The position numbers were made by a program, and so were the translations under genes. 63,989 nucleotides of DNA. Origin: Patescibacteria group bacterium AH-259-L05. Lineage in GTDB: Bacteria > Patescibacteriota > Patescibacteriia > UBA2591 > UBA6264. The DNA lies in assembly GCA_027717985.1 (NCBI GenBank), contig JALLOO010000002.1, positions 71,257 to 135,245 on the forward strand, read 5' to 3'. The notes under the pieces are model-generated. The model did no database searches and was not told where the DNA came from. It worked only from the letters and a program-made list of their open reading frames with translations. The stretch's first letter is position 1, and every line of letters starts with the position of its first letter. This document shows, in pieces, positions 27,210 through 38,658 of this stretch.

Positions 27210-29694
27210 GTCTCCTCAGACAGAAAAGAATACTAATGAGCTAAAAGAGGTTATTGAGCCCGTAGGCCTTGAAAACGAGGTTCAGCTTTCATATATTGAC
27301 TATGCAATGAGCGTGATTGTATCTCGTGCTTTGCCTGATGTTCGAGATGGATTAAAGCCAGTACACCGACGTATTCTCTATGCCATGCACGAGATGGGGC
27401 TTAAACATAGTGCAAAATATAGAAAATCAGCTACGGTTGTGGGATCGGTAATTGGGCGTTATCATCCACACGGCGATCAAGCTATTTATGATTCACTTGT
27501 TCGTATGGCTCAAGATTTTTCTTTGCGTTATCCCTTAATTGATGGTCAAGGTAATTTTGGAAGTGTCGATGGGGACCGTGCTGCCGCTTATAGGTATACG
27601 GAAGCGCGTTTGACTCCTTTGGCCGAAGAAATGCTTGCTGATATTGAACAAGAAACAGTTAATTTTATGCCGAATTACGATACTACTACGGAGGAGCCGC
27701 AGGTTTTGCCTGCAAAACTGCCAAATTTATTACTCAACGGTTCAATGGGAATTGCGGTTGGTATGGCTACCAATATTCCGCCGCATAATCTTATTGAAGT
27801 ATGCGATGCCATTGTTCATTTAATTGATCATCCCAAGGCAGAGATGGATGATTTATTTGAATTTATACAAGGGCCTGATTTTCCAACCGGTGGTATTATT
27901 TTCGACTTCGAAGCAATTAAAAGTGCGTATGCCTTAGGCAAGGGAGGGATTGTGGTACGCGCAAAAACAGATATTGTTGAACGCGCTCAAAATCACTATC
28001 AGATTATAGTGCATGAACTGCCCTATGTTATTAATAAGACATCGCTTTTGACTCGGATTGCTGATTTGGTAAGAGATAAAAAGTTGCAAGACATTAAAGA
28101 TATCCGCGATGAGTCTGGCAAAGAAGGAACGCGGATTGTATTTGAGCTTAAAAAAGGAGCTATTCCGCAGAAAATATTAAACCAACTGTTTAAACTCACC
28201 GAACTTCAGCAAACATTTCATATGAACATGATTTCATTAGTGGATGGTATTCAACCGAAGGCATTAGGGCTTAAACCAATGTTAGAAGAGTATATAGAGC
28301 ATCGGAAAACAGTGGTGTTGCGGAGAACTGAATATAATTTACGGGTGACAAAACAACGAATTCATATATTAAATGGGCTTAAAATAGCGATTGATCATAT
28401 TGATGCAGTTATCAAATTAATTAAGCAGTCAAAAGATCGCGAGGCTGCCAAGACTAACATACTAAAACGATATAAATTAACCGAAGTTCAGGCAGATGCT
28501 ATTTTAGATATGCGGCTTCATCAACTCGCAAATGCCGATAGAAATAAAGTATTAGAAGAATTAAAAGAAAAAAGAAAGTTAGCGCGTGAGTTAAAACAAA
28601 TTTTAGATCAGCCCAAAATAGTGCTTCAAATAATCAAACATGAGCTTAAAGAGCTAAAAGAAAAATATGGAGATGAGCGTCGAACTAAGGCGGTAAAGAG
28701 CGGTGTAGAAAAGTTTAAAGAAGAAGATTTAATTTCTGATGAGCCAGCGGTAATTATTCTTACGCGCGACAACTATATTAAACGATTATCTCCAAAAAGT
28801 TTTAAAACACAAGTTCGTGGTGGAAAGGGCGTAGCAGGTTTGAGTATAAAAGAAGAAGATAGGGTCTTACATTTGATTACGACAACCACGCATGCAAACT
28901 TGTTATTTTTTACAACCAAAGGAAGAGTATTTCAATTAAAAGCATATGATATAGAGCAGGCAACACGGATTGCAAAAGGAAAGGCGCTGGTTAATTTTTT
29001 AGAAATAGCTCAGAACGAAAAGGTTTCGGTGATTTTACCTGTTTCAGACTTTAAAGAATATGAGTATTTGGTAATGGTGACAAAACATGGCGTGACTAAG
29101 AAAGTGCCGCTTGAAGCATTTCAAAATGTAAGACGATCAGGACTTATTGCATTGAAGCTTAAGAGTGGTGATGTACTAAACTGGGTTAAGCCAGTAAATA
29201 AAAGGGACGAGCTGGTATTAGTTTCTGCAGGCGGGAAAGCAATTCGATTTAAAGATAAAGATTTGCGGCCAATGGGCCGTGTTGCTGCGGGGGTTCGAGG
29301 TATGAGGCTAAAAAAAGATGATGTTATCGTTGGCATGGGTGTTGTTCCCGCTTCTGCCAAGGCTCGGGATACGTATAAGCTTCTTGTTATTACTGAGCAT
29401 GGGCATGGCAAGATGTCTGAAATTAAACATTATCGGATCCAAACACGAGGAGGAGTTGGTATTAAAACAGCTAATATATCTGATAACGTTGGCAAAATTG
29501 TTGGTGCTATTGTGATAAGTGAAAAAAGTCTTCCTTCGTATATTTCTGGTGATCTTATGTTGGTATCTCGCCTTGGACAAATAATCCGTTTGCCGCTTAA
29601 AAGTGTTCCGACCATGGGGCGTGCAACACAAGGGGTAAAGTTAATGAGATTTAAACAAAAAAATGATAAAGTAAGTTCATTTAACCTTATATGA
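27184..29694 (+). CDS. gyrA: DNA gyrase subunit A
   Basis: [63 protein letters not shown]-terminal repeat domain. Confidence 0.96.
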   Translation: MSKKKSQNKSPQTEKNTNELKEVIEPVGLENEVQLSYIDYAMSVIVSRALPDVRDGLKPVHRRILYAMHEMGLKHSAKYRKSATVVGSVIGRYHPHGDQAIYDSLVRMAQDFSLRYPLIDGQGNFGSVDGDRAAAYRYTEARLTPLAEEMLADIEQETVNFMPNYDTTTEEPQVLPAKLPNLLLNGSMGIAVGMATNIPPHNLIEVCDAIVHLIDHPKAEMDDLFEFIQGPDFPTGGIIFDFEAIKSAYALGKGGIVVRAKTDIVERAQNHYQIIVHELPYVINKTSLLTRIADLVRDKKLQDIKDIRDESGKEGTRIVFELKKGAIPQKILNQLFKLTELQQTFHMNMISLVDGIQPKALGLKPMLEEYIEHRKTVVLRRTEYNLRVTKQRIHILNGLKIAIDHIDAVIKLIKQSKDREAAKTNILKRYKLTEVQADAILDMRLHQLANADRNKVLEELKEKRKLARELKQILDQPKIVLQIIKHELKELKEKYGDERRTKAVKSGVEKFKEEDLISDEPAVIILTRDNYIKRLSPKSFKTQVRGGKGVAGLSIKEEDRVLHLITTTTHANLLFFTTKGRVFQLKAYDIEQATRIAKGKALVNFLEIAQNEKVSVILPVSDFKEYEYLVMVTKHGVTKKVPLEAFQNVRRSGLIALKLKSGDVLNWVKPVNKRDELVLVSAGGKAIRFKDKDLRPMGRVAAGVRGMRLKKDDVIVGMGVVPASAKARDTYKLLVITEHGHGKMSEIKHYRIQTRGGVGIKTANISDNVGKIVGAIVISEKSLPSYISGDLMLVSRLGQIIRLPLKSVPTMGRATQGVKLMRFKQKNDKVSSFNLI

Positions 29695-30323
29695 CAAGCT
29701 TAATTCAACAGCTTATTAATCAAGGATATTTAAAAACGCCTGAGATTATCTCTGCATTTCGTCGCATCAAGCGCGAGGATTTTACAATCCCTGAGTTAAA
29801 ACATGAGGCAGAACAAAATTATCCTCTTTCTATTGGCTATCAGCAAACCATTTCTCAGCCGTTGACTGTTGCGTTTATGTTGGAGCTCTTAGATCCCCAT
29901 AAGGGACACACTATTTTAGATGTAGGGAGTGGATCAGGATGGACTACTGCGTTACTGAGTGAGATTGTAGGTGAGGACGGGAACGTATATGCCTTAGAAA
30001 GAATCCCAGAACTGACAGAGTTTGGGGAAGACAATACACGTAAATATAATTTTGTTGCATCAAAACGAGCAGTCTTTATTACCGGCGATGGTTCAAAAGG
30101 ATTGAAAGAAAAAGCGCCGTTTGATAGAATTCATGTCGCCGCAGCTGCGCCAAAAGTACCCAAGGATCTTTGTGATCAGTTAAAGATTGGCGGAAAACTT
30201 GTGATTCCTGAAGGAGCAGACATGCAAAATATTGTACTTATAGAAAAAGTAGATAAACATGAATTAAGGCGACAAGAATTCCCCGGATTTGCTTTTGTTC
30301 CCTTGGTAAGTGATAAAAAATAA
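29691..30323 (+). CDS. pcm: Protein-L-isoaspartate O-methyltransferase
   Basis: [52 protein letters not shown]. Confidence 0.92.
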   Translation: MTSLIQQLINQGYLKTPEIISAFRRIKREDFTIPELKHEAEQNYPLSIGYQQTISQPLTVAFMLELLDPHKGHTILDVGSGSGWTTALLSEIVGEDGNVYALERIPELTEFGEDNTRKYNFVASKRAVFITGDGSKGLKEKAPFDRIHVAAAAPKVPKDLCDQLKIGGKLVIPEGADMQNIVLIEKVDKHELRRQEFPGFAFVPLVSDKK

Positions 30324-30409
30324 TGTCACACCTTTTTTGTCATTTCACCTTCCTCCCTCGTCATTTCGAGGATATAGTTCAAGAGATCCCATAAAACAAT
30401 TTATTTATA

Positions 30410-32335
30410 ATGATTTCTAAAAAATGGCTTAATCTATTTTATGTAAGTGTAGCAATTTTATGTGGATTGATACTTTTTACGATTTTGTACTCACTCTCTA
30501 TTGATAAATCAAAATTTGAATATGCAGATGAATTATTAATTAAGCTAAAAACCAGTAATACAATTTATAAAATCAAAGGACGCGGAATGAATATAAAAGA
30601 ATGGCATAATGTTATCTCTACATGGGAAGAGGCAGAATATATAGAGCCAAATGTTTATTTTCACATTTCATATATCCCGCGAGATAATTTTTATCATGAA
30701 CAATGGTATTTAGATAAAATACAAGCACCACAGGCATGGGATTTAACAAAAGGGGGAAGTGAAGACGTTGTTATTGCGGTGCTAGATACAGGCGTCGATG
30801 TCAACCATCCTGACTTAAAAGATAATATATGGGTAAATGTTGATGAAATACGGGGCGATGGGATAGATAATGATAATAATGGATATGTTGATGATTATTA
30901 TGGGTGGGATTTTGTACGTAACAGTCCTGATCCACGGCCTAAGTTTGATGAGTCATATACTGAAAATGGTATTCATCACGGCACCTTGGTTGCTGGAATT
31001 GCAGCAGCGGTAGGAGATAATGTTGAGGGAGTGGCTGGCCTTTCATATAAAAGTAAGGTTATGCCGTTGCGCGTTTTAAATAGTGAAGGCAATGGAAGTG
31101 TAGATCATGTAATTAAGGCAGTGAATTATGCTATTGATAATGGGGCAAAGATTATTAATTTAAGTTTTGTCGGAACCAGTAAAAGCTATTTTTTAAGTGA
31201 GGCAGTACAATTAGCATGGCAAAAAGGTATTTTAATTGTTGCTGCAGCAGGAAATGAAACTGCTGGGCAGCCAACTGATTTAAACAAGAATCCGAATTAT
31301 CCCATTTGTTTAGATAAAGACGAGGACGAAAATTTTATTATTGGTGTCGCTGCGGTTGATAGCGCAGATAAAAAAGCAATTTTTTCTGATTATGGATCTG
31401 ATTGCGTTGATATTTCTGCTCCAGGGACACGAATCTATGGTACGTTGGTATATAACCCTTCTTATGAGAATTATGATGAATATTATGGAGGATATTGGTC
31501 AGGAACTTCAATTGCCGCACCATTAGTTTCTGGCCTTGCTTCATTAGTGTTTGCTATTAACCCTTTATTTTCTCATAAGCAAGTGCAAGATTTTATTTTA
31601 TCGCAAGCCGATGATATTGATGCAAAAAATCCTCAGTATTCTGGGCAACTAGGGAGCGGAAGAATTAACGCGTATAATACGGTGAAGCACGCACATGAGC
31701 AATTAGGGGGGTTGCCGCAATCATATTATATTATCACCGGTGCTGGGTTTGGAGGCGGACCTCATGTGAGAGTGTTTGACTCCGCCGGATTGCCGGTGAG
31801 CAGTTTCTTTGCCTATGACGAGCGGTTTTCAGGTGGTGTCTCAGTTGCCGCTGGTGATGTTGATGGTGATGGGAAGGATGAAATCATCACGGGCGCAGGT
31901 CCTACCGGTGGTCCTCATGTGAGAGTATTTGATGGGAGTGGCAATGTGAAGTTTCATTTTTTTGCGTTTAATAAAAACTTTTTTGGAGGTATTCGCGTTT
32001 CTTCGGGCGATGTTGATGGTGATGGGAAAGACGAAATCATCACGGGCGTAGCTTCAGGAGCTTCTTCGTATATGAGAGTATTTAATGCCGAGTTTTTATT
32101 ATTGCGGCTTCAGTTTTTAGCATATGATAAAGATTTTTATCATGGGGCCACTATTGCAGCAGCTGATTTTGATGGAGATGGATCGGTTGAGATTGTTACC
32201 GGCCCCCAAAGCAATCATGGACCGCAAGTACGCGTATTTGATTTTTGGGGGAATCAGCTTTCTCAATTTTATTCATATGCACGTCAGTTTAAGGGAGGAG
32301 TGAATCTTGCAACCATGAGAACACAAGGATATTAG
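30410..32335 (+). CDS. Subtilisin-like S8 serine protease with FG-GAP repeats
   Basis: AVLDTGVDVNHPDL, HHGTLVAGIAAA, SGTSIAAPLVSG; DVDGDGKDEIITG repeats; N-terminal TM. Confidence 0.92.
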   Translation: MISKKWLNLFYVSVAILCGLILFTILYSLSIDKSKFEYADELLIKLKTSNTIYKIKGRGMNIKEWHNVISTWEEAEYIEPNVYFHISYIPRDNFYHEQWYLDKIQAPQAWDLTKGGSEDVVIAVLDTGVDVNHPDLKDNIWVNVDEIRGDGIDNDNNGYVDDYYGWDFVRNSPDPRPKFDESYTENGIHHGTLVAGIAAAVGDNVEGVAGLSYKSKVMPLRVLNSEGNGSVDHVIKAVNYAIDNGAKIINLSFVGTSKSYFLSEAVQLAWQKGILIVAAAGNETAGQPTDLNKNPNYPICLDKDEDENFIIGVAAVDSADKKAIFSDYGSDCVDISAPGTRIYGTLVYNPSYENYDEYYGGYWSGTSIAAPLVSGLASLVFAINPLFSHKQVQDFILSQADDIDAKNPQYSGQLGSGRINAYNTVKHAHEQLGGLPQSYYIITGAGFGGGPHVRVFDSAGLPVSSFFAYDERFSGGVSVAAGDVDGDGKDEIITGAGPTGGPHVRVFDGSGNVKFHFFAFNKNFFGGIRVSSGDVDGDGKDEIITGVASGASSYMRVFNAEFLLLRLQFLAYDKDFYHGATIAAADFDGDGSVEIVTGPQSNHGPQVRVFDFWGNQLSQFYSYARQFKGGVNLATMRTQGY

Positions 32336-32360
32336 ATTTAAGATTTAAAAATTAAGAATT

Positions 32361-33287
32361 ATGACAAAGTCGGAGATACGCAAAGACTATTTTCTAGACA
32401 AATATGTGATTATAACGCCTCGTCGTAGTAAGCGACCGCGTGGTGTTATGGCAAAAACAACGTTTAAAAGAACAAGTGAGTGTCCGTTTTGCCCAGCGTA
32501 TGTAGAGAAAAATCTTGTTATCAAATCGTATCCCACAAAAGACAAAACGTTTCCGTGGTCTATTATGGTATTAAAAAATAAGTATCCGGTTGTCACATAC
32601 GATAATGATAAAGCATATGGAGAGCATGAAGTGCTTATTGAGACGCCGCGTCATGGTGAAGAGTTGTCTCAGTTAAGCGTTTCAAGAATTGTCGCAATGC
32701 TTGAGGCGTTTAAAGACAGGACAAGAAAGATAAGTAAAATTAAAAATATTGACTATATTTTGATTTTTAAAAATGAAGGAGGAAAAGCAGGCGCGACACT
32801 TGCACATGCGCATTGCCAAATTTTTGCATCTCAGCTTTTGCCACCAGACTTATCTCAAGAGTTTGTGGCAATGGAGAAGTATCATCGTACTCATCGCCGG
32901 TGCCCGTATTGTGATATTATAAGTAAAGAAGAGAAAAGTTCTCGTAAAATTTATGCTGATGAATATATTGTTGCATTTGCGCCGTATGCATCCCAATATC
33001 ATTATGAAACATGGATTTTGCCGCGGCGGCATGTTGATAATATTGTTGGGTTCAAGAGTGAAGAAACAAAATATTTCGCAAAAGCGTTGAAGGGTATTTT
33101 AGAAAAAATTTATAACAAAGGACTTTCATATAATTTTTTCCTTCATCAGGTTATCTCGAAACAGAATCAACATTTTTATTTAAAAATCCAGCCGCGTGAA
33201 TCAGTCTGGGCTGGGATAGAGCTGGGGGCAGGTATTGTGGTAAATTCTATCGCACCAGAAGAAGCTGCAAAATACCTTAGGTTATAA
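32361..33287 (+). CDS. galT: Galactose-1-phosphate uridylyltransferase-like HIT protein
   Basis: DKYVIITPRRSKRP, CPFCPAY, GATLAHAHCQIFA, CPYCDII. Confidence 0.85.
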   Translation: MTKSEIRKDYFLDKYVIITPRRSKRPRGVMAKTTFKRTSECPFCPAYVEKNLVIKSYPTKDKTFPWSIMVLKNKYPVVTYDNDKAYGEHEVLIETPRHGEELSQLSVSRIVAMLEAFKDRTRKISKIKNIDYILIFKNEGGKAGATLAHAHCQIFASQLLPPDLSQEFVAMEKYHRTHRRCPYCDIISKEEKSSRKIYADEYIVAFAPYASQYHYETWILPRRHVDNIVGFKSEETKYFAKALKGILEKIYNKGLSYNFFLHQVISKQNQHFYLKIQPRESVWAGIELGAGIVVNSIAPEEAAKYLRL

Positions 33288-33322
33288 AATTACAAGAATG
33301 TAAATTGTTTTAAGAAAATTTT

Positions 33323-33826
33323 ATGAAATTATCTTGGAAAAAAATAACATCATTGCCTCCCCATGTCTTAGAAAAAGATACAGAAGAGGTAGAGGTAGTT
33401 TATAAAGAGAAAAAAAAAGAAAAACAAAAGTTTTCTCGTAAAAAGAAAGATAAGGAAGTAGCGCCAGAAGAATGGCTGCCCGAATCGAATCAAGAACAGT
33501 TAGTGGTTGATATTTATGATGATGAGGAGAAAAATATCCTCATGCTTCAATCAACAATTGCAGGAGTAAGGACTGAAGCTCTTGATATTACAGTTGAACC
33601 AGATTTAATTGTTATCCGAGGGAAGCGGGAAAAAGAAAAAATCAAGGAATCACACCATTATTATTATCAAGAATGTTTTTGGGGGAATTTTTCTCGTACC
33701 TTAGTACTGCCCGTTCGTATTATGCCAGACAAAGTAAAGGCAAGTTTAAAAAACGGAATTTTAACTGTTATTTTACCAAAAGCAGAAGAGGATAAGGGAA
33801 GTGGGAAGGTTGAGGTAGAAGAATAG
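33323..33826 (+). CDS. Hsp20/alpha-crystallin small heat shock protein
   Basis: LVVDIYDDEEKNILMLQSTIAGV, LKNGILTVILPK. Confidence 0.88.
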   Translation: MKLSWKKITSLPPHVLEKDTEEVEVVYKEKKKEKQKFSRKKKDKEVAPEEWLPESNQEQLVVDIYDDEEKNILMLQSTIAGVRTEALDITVEPDLIVIRGKREKEKIKESHHYYYQECFWGNFSRTLVLPVRIMPDKVKASLKNGILTVILPKAEEDKGSGKVEVEE

Positions 33827-33943
33827 ATAGAAAAATTTCTAATATTTAATTGTCTAACACCCAAAAAAATTTTTAAAAATTAGGATTTAAGAATTAGTAA
33901 TTGGAGCGGTAGGTCCGATGTAGATCGGACTGAAGCGACACCT

Positions 33944-35791
33944 ATGGGTCATATTAATTTAATGAAAACAGAAAAGAAAAAAATATCTGCTCAAAAACGG
34001 ATTATTTTCTATTTTGTAATGATTATAATTATTATTGGTGGATACTTTTTTGTTTTTGATACAATCTATGCTTCTGCTATTTATCCTGGTATATATTGTT
34101 GCAATGATTTTTCATTGAGCGGTTTAGGGCCGGAAGAAGCCAGGACGTTATTAGAAATATTTATTGAAGGAGTTGATTCAAATGGGTACACATTTTACGC
34201 AAACACAGAATTAGGAGAAAAAAAAGCGATTATTTATCCTAATTTAATTGCGCTTACTGATCCAGATTTAAGTAGATCATTGATCCATTTTAATATTGAA
34301 GCAACCATAGAGAATGCCTATGCAGTAGGTAGAGAAGGAAATATTTTTCAACGAACATTTAAAAAAATATCAAGCATTGCGTCAAACAAAAAACTTGATT
34401 TGATAGTAGCTGTAGAAGAGCAAGAGATACAACAAATGTTGCAAGTTCAATTTAAAGAATTAGAAAAACCCGGAGAAAATGTCCATATTGTTATCTCTGA
34501 TTCGGGCCTTGGATTAGAGCCAGAAGTTACTGGTTTTACACTAAATTATGAGCATGCTACTACGTCTCTTAAATATAATTTAGAGCAGTTTAGGTCTGAT
34601 GGCATTCGGATTCCCATAGTGGCGCAAGAACCAGACATAAGCTATGGAGAAGCCTTGGGCGTGTTTGTCTTAGCGCAAGAAGTATTTGATAGGGGACCAT
34701 ATGTGGTGTCATATCAAGATAAAACATGGGAAATAGAGAAAAAAGACGTTGGCCAGTGGCTTGAGTTTGGGCGTGATAATGTAGGTTTTGTAAAACTAAA
34801 ATTTAGTTTTGAGCATGTTTATCAGTATTTAAATACAATTGCCCAAGAAATAAATATTGAGCCGCGCGAGCATCATATTGTTATAGAAAATGACAGAGTT
34901 ACGAATTTTGAAGTGGGCGCGCCCGGTTTAGCGCTTAATATAGATAAAAGTATTCACGTTATTGAGAACGCCGTTTTAGGTGATAAAAAAGTTGAAAATA
35001 TTAATTTAGTAGTAGAAACAGCAGAGCCGGCATCATTGCCCGAAGACGTTGATAATCTTGGTATTAAAGAGCTTATTGGCCGAGGTATTTCTAATTTTAG
35101 TGGTAGCCCAAAAAATAGGCGGCATAATATTAGAGTAGGTGCAGAAAAACTAAACGGGATTTTAATTGCACCAAATGAAGAATTTTCTTTAGTTGAAGCA
35201 TTGGGAGATATTGATGAGGAAGCAGGATATGTTCCCGAGTTGGTAATTAAAGGTGATAGAACAGTCCCTGAGTATGGTGGCGGGTTGTGTCAAATTGGCA
35301 CCACCACGTTTCGCGCCACGCTTAATGCAGGTCTGCCCATAACTGAGCGTCGCAACCATTCGTATCGGGTGGCATATTATGAGCCAGCCGGTATGGATGC
35401 GACTATTTATCTCCCCAAGCCTGATTATCGGTTTATTAATGATACAGACCATCATATTTTGATTCAAACAAAAATACAAGGAGATGAATTGATTTTTGAA
35501 TTTTATGGGACGTATGATAGGAGAATAGTTAAAACTGAAGAGCCTGAGATTTATAATATTGTTGATCCAGGTCCGCCCCGATATATTGAAACTGATAAAT
35601 TGTTACCAGGAGAAAAGAAAAAAGTTGAGTCCTCGCATTTTGGCGCTAGTGCTAAGCTTAAAAATACAATTGTCTATGCCAATGGTATTGAGCGCGTTGA
35701 TCTGTGGCGCAGTTATTATAAGCCATGGCCAGAAGTATGGATGGTAGGGAGAGAAATAAAGAACACGGATGAAGCAGATAATAACGAGTAA
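33944..35791 (+). CDS. VanW family protein
   Basis: N-terminal TM; NFSGSPKNRRHNIRVGAEKLNGILIAPNEEFSLVEALGDI, PEYGGGLCQIGTTTFRATLNAGLPITERRNHSY. Confidence 0.9.
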   Translation: MGHINLMKTEKKKISAQKRIIFYFVMIIIIIGGYFFVFDTIYASAIYPGIYCCNDFSLSGLGPEEARTLLEIFIEGVDSNGYTFYANTELGEKKAIIYPNLIALTDPDLSRSLIHFNIEATIENAYAVGREGNIFQRTFKKISSIASNKKLDLIVAVEEQEIQQMLQVQFKELEKPGENVHIVISDSGLGLEPEVTGFTLNYEHATTSLKYNLEQFRSDGIRIPIVAQEPDISYGEALGVFVLAQEVFDRGPYVVSYQDKTWEIEKKDVGQWLEFGRDNVGFVKLKFSFEHVYQYLNTIAQEINIEPREHHIVIENDRVTNFEVGAPGLALNIDKSIHVIENAVLGDKKVENINLVVETAEPASLPEDVDNLGIKELIGRGISNFSGSPKNRRHNIRVGAEKLNGILIAPNEEFSLVEALGDIDEEAGYVPELVIKGDRTVPEYGGGLCQIGTTTFRATLNAGLPITERRNHSYRVAYYEPAGMDATIYLPKPDYRFINDTDHHILIQTKIQGDELIFEFYGTYDRRIVKTEEPEIYNIVDPGPPRYIETDKLLPGEKKKVESSHFGASAKLKNTIVYANGIERVDLWRSYYKPWPEVWMVGREIKNTDEADNNE

Positions 35792-35845
35792 AATAAATTT
35801 ATTTTATTCGTGATAATTTATTTAATGAGCATTATTTAGTTATCT

Positions 35846-37861
35846 ATGAATGTTACAGAACTTGCCAGACGATTAAAAATTACCCCAAAGGAGCTTAAGG
35901 ATGAGCTTCCAAAGCTTGGTTTTCATATTGGTCCTCGTGCGATTCAAATTCCTGATAAACAAGCAAGACAAGTAATAGATCTCTATAGACAAAAAAAAGA
36001 AAAAGAACAGGTCTTAGAAAAAGCTAAGAAAAAAATTGTACAAAAAAAAGAAGAAAAAGAAAAAAAAGAAGAAAAAGAAGAAAAAGAAGAAAAAGAAGAA
36101 AAAGAAAAAAAAATAGTAAGGATTTCATCGGCCATTCAAGTATATAAGCTTGCAGAAAAATTGAATTTACCCGTGGTTACGGTGATGAACGAATTAATTA
36201 AAAACGGGGTACTATCGAGCGTTAATGAAAATCTTGATTATGAAATAGCAGCCATTGTTGCACAAAATCTTGGGTTTTCTGTTGAAAAAGGAGAAGAAGA
36301 GGAGAAAGAAACAGGTACATTGGTTAAGCAAAAATTTCAACAAGCACTTAAGAGCGCGGACAAAAAAGAGCTCCGTCCGCGTGCTCCCGCTGTAGTGGTA
36401 ATGGGGCACGTTGATCACGGCAAGTCGTCAATCTTATCAGCAATTCGTGAAGTTGATATGACCTCTCGAGAAAAAGGAGGCATTACACAGCATATTGGTG
36501 CGTATTCAGTTACAAAAAATGACCGCGAAATTACTTTTATTGACACCCCTGGTCATGAAGCGTTTGAAAGTATGCGTGCGCGCGGGGGCGAGGTAGCTGA
36601 TATTGCCATTCTTGTTATCTCAGCTGATGACAAGATCCAGCCGCAAACCCTAGAGTCAATTAAGGTTATACAAAATGAAGACTTGCCATTTATTGTAGCA
36701 ATTAATAAAGTTGACAAACCAGATGCAGATGTAAAAAAAATAAAAAAAGAATTATCTGAAATTAATTTAACTCCTGAAGATTGGGGCGGCAAGGTTATCA
36801 CGATCCCTGTTTCAGCCAAGACAAAACAGGGAATAGAAGATTTGTTAGAGACGATAAATTTAGTAGCCGAGATGCATAAAGATACACTGGTAACAAATCC
36901 GAATGGTACACTTATTGGTACGGTGATTGAATCGCATCTTGATCATGGGTATGGGCCAGTGGCAACATTAATCCTGTATAATGGCACATTACGACGAGGA
37001 GAAAATGTAATTATTGGCTCTAGCTATGGCCGCATCCGTTCCATTAAAAATCAGCAGGGTATATCATTAGAGAGTGTGAGTGCAAGTATACCGGTTCAAA
37101 TTTTTGGACTGAAAAATGTTCCTCAAGTTGGTCATATTGTGGAAGTAATTAAAAATAATCGAGAATTTAAAAAAAGAATTAAACAGATAAGAGTCAGTGC
37201 TCCGGCAATAGAATCTTCTCAGGGAAAAGAAGCGTCAAAAGGGTCTCAATTAAGGGTTATTGTGCGCGCTGATGTTTTAGGGTCGCTTGAGGCAATTATC
37301 CATTCATTGGGAAAATTAGAGCATTCAGAAGTGAAGATTAAAGTTGTTAAAAAAGGGTTGGGGAATATAACAGAATCTGATGTTGACCTATCTCAGGCGG
37401 CTCATGCTTGGATTATTGGATTCGGGGTTGATATAAATGCTCCGGCAAAGCAGTTGGCGCATGAGCTCAGATTAAAAATATCTTTCTACACCGTGATTTA
37501 TGATTTAATTAGTGATGTAAAACAAGAAGTAAATAAATTATTGCCTGAAGAAATTGAAGAAAAGGAGCTTGGAAAAGTTGAAGTATTAAAAGTGTTCCAA
37601 CATAAAGGCAAAGAAACCATTGTAGGTGGCAAGGTAACTCATGGTAAGGTTATAAAAAATGTACTTGCTCGTGTGTGGCTGGAGGGCGAACAAGAATTGA
37701 AAGGAGAAGGTGAAATTACGCAATTGCAAGTTAACAAGCGTGATGTAGACGAGGTAAAAGAGGGGGCTGAGTGTGGCATGAAATTTGTTGGAAATGTAGA
37801 TTTTATTACTGGTGATGTTTTAGAAGTATATAAAGAAATCAAAAAGAAAAAAACAATTTAA
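35846..37861 (+). CDS. infB: Translation initiation factor IF-2
   Basis: VVMGHVDHGKSS, DTPGHEAFESMRARGGEVADIAILVI, NKVDKP. Confidence 0.96.
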   Translation: MNVTELARRLKITPKELKDELPKLGFHIGPRAIQIPDKQARQVIDLYRQKKEKEQVLEKAKKKIVQKKEEKEKKEEKEEKEEKEEKEKKIVRISSAIQVYKLAEKLNLPVVTVMNELIKNGVLSSVNENLDYEIAAIVAQNLGFSVEKGEEEEKETGTLVKQKFQQALKSADKKELRPRAPAVVVMGHVDHGKSSILSAIREVDMTSREKGGITQHIGAYSVTKNDREITFIDTPGHEAFESMRARGGEVADIAILVISADDKIQPQTLESIKVIQNEDLPFIVAINKVDKPDADVKKIKKELSEINLTPEDWGGKVITIPVSAKTKQGIEDLLETINLVAEMHKDTLVTNPNGTLIGTVIESHLDHGYGPVATLILYNGTLRRGENVIIGSSYGRIRSIKNQQGISLESVSASIPVQIFGLKNVPQVGHIVEVIKNNREFKKRIKQIRVSAPAIESSQGKEASKGSQLRVIVRADVLGSLEAIIHSLGKLEHSEVKIKVVKKGLGNITESDVDLSQAAHAWIIGFGVDINAPAKQLAHELRLKISFYTVIYDLISDVKQEVNKLLPEEIEEKELGKVEVLKVFQHKGKETIVGGKVTHGKVIKNVLARVWLEGEQELKGEGEITQLQVNKRDVDEVKEGAECGMKFVGNVDFITGDVLEVYKEIKKKKTI

Positions 37862-37879
37862 TAATTTAATTTAAATTTT

Positions 37880-38608
37880 ATGAAGGGAATTATCTTATCG
37901 GGAGGTACAGGGACAAGAATGTCTCCCTGTACTAAGGTAACTAACAAACATTTACTGCCGATCTATTCAAAACCAATGATCTATTACCCATTAGAGACAT
38001 TGGTAAATGCTGGGATTAAAGAAATTTTGATTGTGACGGGCGGTAATAGCCCAGGCGATTTTTTAAAGCTGTTAGGCAATGGCAAAGAATTTGGTTTAAA
38101 AGAGATTCACTATACGTATCAAGAGGGGGCAGGCGGTATTGCCGAAGCCTTGGGATTGGCAGAAGATTTTGCTGATAATGGCAAAGTAGCAGTTATTTTA
38201 GGAGATAATATTTTTGAAGGCAGTGTTAAATCTGCGGTTAAAGATTTTATGGATCAACCTATGGGAGCAAAACTATTTTTAAAAAGAGTGACAGACCCAG
38301 AACGTTTTGGTGTTGCTGAAATTAGAGGCAAGAAAATAGTGGGCATTGAGGAAAAACCTAAAAAGCCAAAAAGCCAGTATGCCGTCACGGGTTTATATAT
38401 GTATGATGAAAAAGTATTTGATGTAATAAAAACGCTTAAGCCATCGCGGCGGGGAGAGCTTGAGATTACTGATGTAAACAATTTTTATATCAAACAAGGC
38501 ACCGCGACGTTTGAATCTGTAAAAGGTTTTTGGTCAGATGCAGGCACGTTTGAATCATTATTACGGGCGTCAAATTTGGTGGCCAAGAAAGCCAGTCAAA
38601 GCAGTTGA
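37880..38608 (+). CDS. Glucose-1-phosphate thymidylyltransferase
   Basis: MKGIILSGGTGTRMSPCTKVTNKHLLPIYSKPMIYYPLETL, ILGDNIFEG. Confidence 0.92.
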   Translation: MKGIILSGGTGTRMSPCTKVTNKHLLPIYSKPMIYYPLETLVNAGIKEILIVTGGNSPGDFLKLLGNGKEFGLKEIHYTYQEGAGGIAEALGLAEDFADNGKVAVILGDNIFEGSVKSAVKDFMDQPMGAKLFLKRVTDPERFGVAEIRGKKIVGIEEKPKKPKSQYAVTGLYMYDEKVFDVIKTLKPSRRGELEITDVNNFYIKQGTATFESVKGFWSDAGTFESLLRASNLVAKKASQSS

Positions 38609-38658
38609 TTATTTAAGGCAGTATGTTAGAATATTCCAATATTCTAATGTATTAATGA